A stretch of 7,170 nucleotides of DNA. It comes from Armatimonadaceae bacterium. GTDB taxonomy: Bacteria > Armatimonadota > Armatimonadia > Armatimonadales > Armatimonadaceae. The position numbers were made by a program, and so were the translations under genes. This document shows positions 7,002-7,170 of the stretch, one piece after another (position 1 is the first letter of the stretch; every line of letters begins with the position of its first letter). Under the pieces are notes generated by a model. The model made no database searches. It was not told the origin of the DNA and saw only the letters and a program-made list of their open reading frames with translations. The stretch lies in assembly GCA_030446525.1 (NCBI GenBank), contig JAUJNC010000196.1, positions 1 to 7,170 of the forward strand, written 5' to 3'.

Positions 7002-7170
7002 ATGATCCTGCCACAGCTGAGGGAAAAAACCAGGGCGTATCACGACGCCCTGGAGGACAAACTCGATATCTTCAATCGGTGCCGGTCGCTGGAAGATTAC
7101 CGGGACCTGCTGGAAAACTTTTCTTGCTCTCCATTTTTGCGGGAAGCCCGCCTGTTGATATTCATGCGGC
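7002..7170 (+). CDS. Heme oxygenase family protein, N-terminal part (cut by window edge)
   Basis: Heme oxygenases cleave heme to biliverdin, iron and CO, for iron recovery or to supply the chromophore of bacteriophytochromes. Only 56 codons are visible. The start MILPQLREKTRAYHDALE matches the typical N-terminus of bacterial and phytochrome-associated heme oxygenases, and His14 is in the position of the proximal heme ligand. SLEDYRDLLENF fits the next helices. After that the sequence (SCSPFLREARL) departs from the usual F-x-G-x-Y-x-P-x-E region, so divergence or a frameshift near 7120-7135 is possible. GGAA (6990-6993) lies 8 nt before the ATG. Base composition is less GC-rich than in the preceding genes. 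Family assignment rests on a short stretch; the specific subtype is not determinable. Confidence 0.65.
   Translation, partial: MILPQLREKTRAYHDALEDKLDIFNRCRSLEDYRDLLENFSCSPFLREARLLIFMR

Overview
This is a GC-rich stretch of a bacterial chromosome holding conserved housekeeping genes, nearly all on the + strand. In order they are purA, miaA, hfq, dapF, dapL and hflX, followed by the first 56 codons of a probable biliverdin-producing heme oxygenase cut by the right edge. The lineage cannot be fixed from the sequence alone. DapL (the LL-diaminopimelate aminotransferase route to meso-DAP) together with a divergent Hfq and the miaA-hfq...hflX order fits a DAP-peptidoglycan bacterium outside the well-known Proteobacteria, for example Armatimonadota or a deep high-GC Firmicutes-like lineage. 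That placement is a guess.

Layout. Positions 1-332 carry no recognisable gene, but the minus strand has a complete small transcription unit: a consensus sigma-70 promoter (303-332), a possible 63-codon ORF with a ribosome binding site (276 down to 85), and an intrinsic terminator (84-50). A second consensus promoter (436-464) faces the other way and drives purA. Its -35 box sits in the loop of a 9-bp inverted repeat, and its short leader contains a terminator-like hairpin with a U-tract (492-520). From purA onward the genes are tightly packed: 31 nt to miaA, a 1-nt overlap to hfq, a 4-nt overlap to dapF, then a 103-nt spacer with a hairpin before dapL, which starts at TTG. A strong intrinsic terminator (5459-5496) closes this unit. 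hflX follows with its own possible promoter and a structured leader, and ends at a 12-bp hairpin without a U-tract. The last 170 bases are visibly richer in A and T and begin the heme oxygenase.

How the genes fit together. PurA makes adenylosuccinate for AMP synthesis. MiaA prenylates A37 of tRNAs. Hfq is the RNA chaperone. DapL and DapF perform consecutive steps (tetrahydrodipicolinate to LL-DAP to meso-DAP) for lysine and peptidoglycan. HflX is a ribosome-associated GTPase. The miaA-hfq-hflX grouping is a known conserved neighbourhood; here two lysine-pathway genes lie inside it and hflX is transcriptionally separated.

I see no convincing novel multi-gene system. The parts worth a second look are regulatory (the minus-strand unit, the purA promoter and leader, the near-leaderless miaA start, the hflX leader) and a few substitutions at normally conserved residues (the PurA guanine-recognition motif and the Hfq Sm2 motif).
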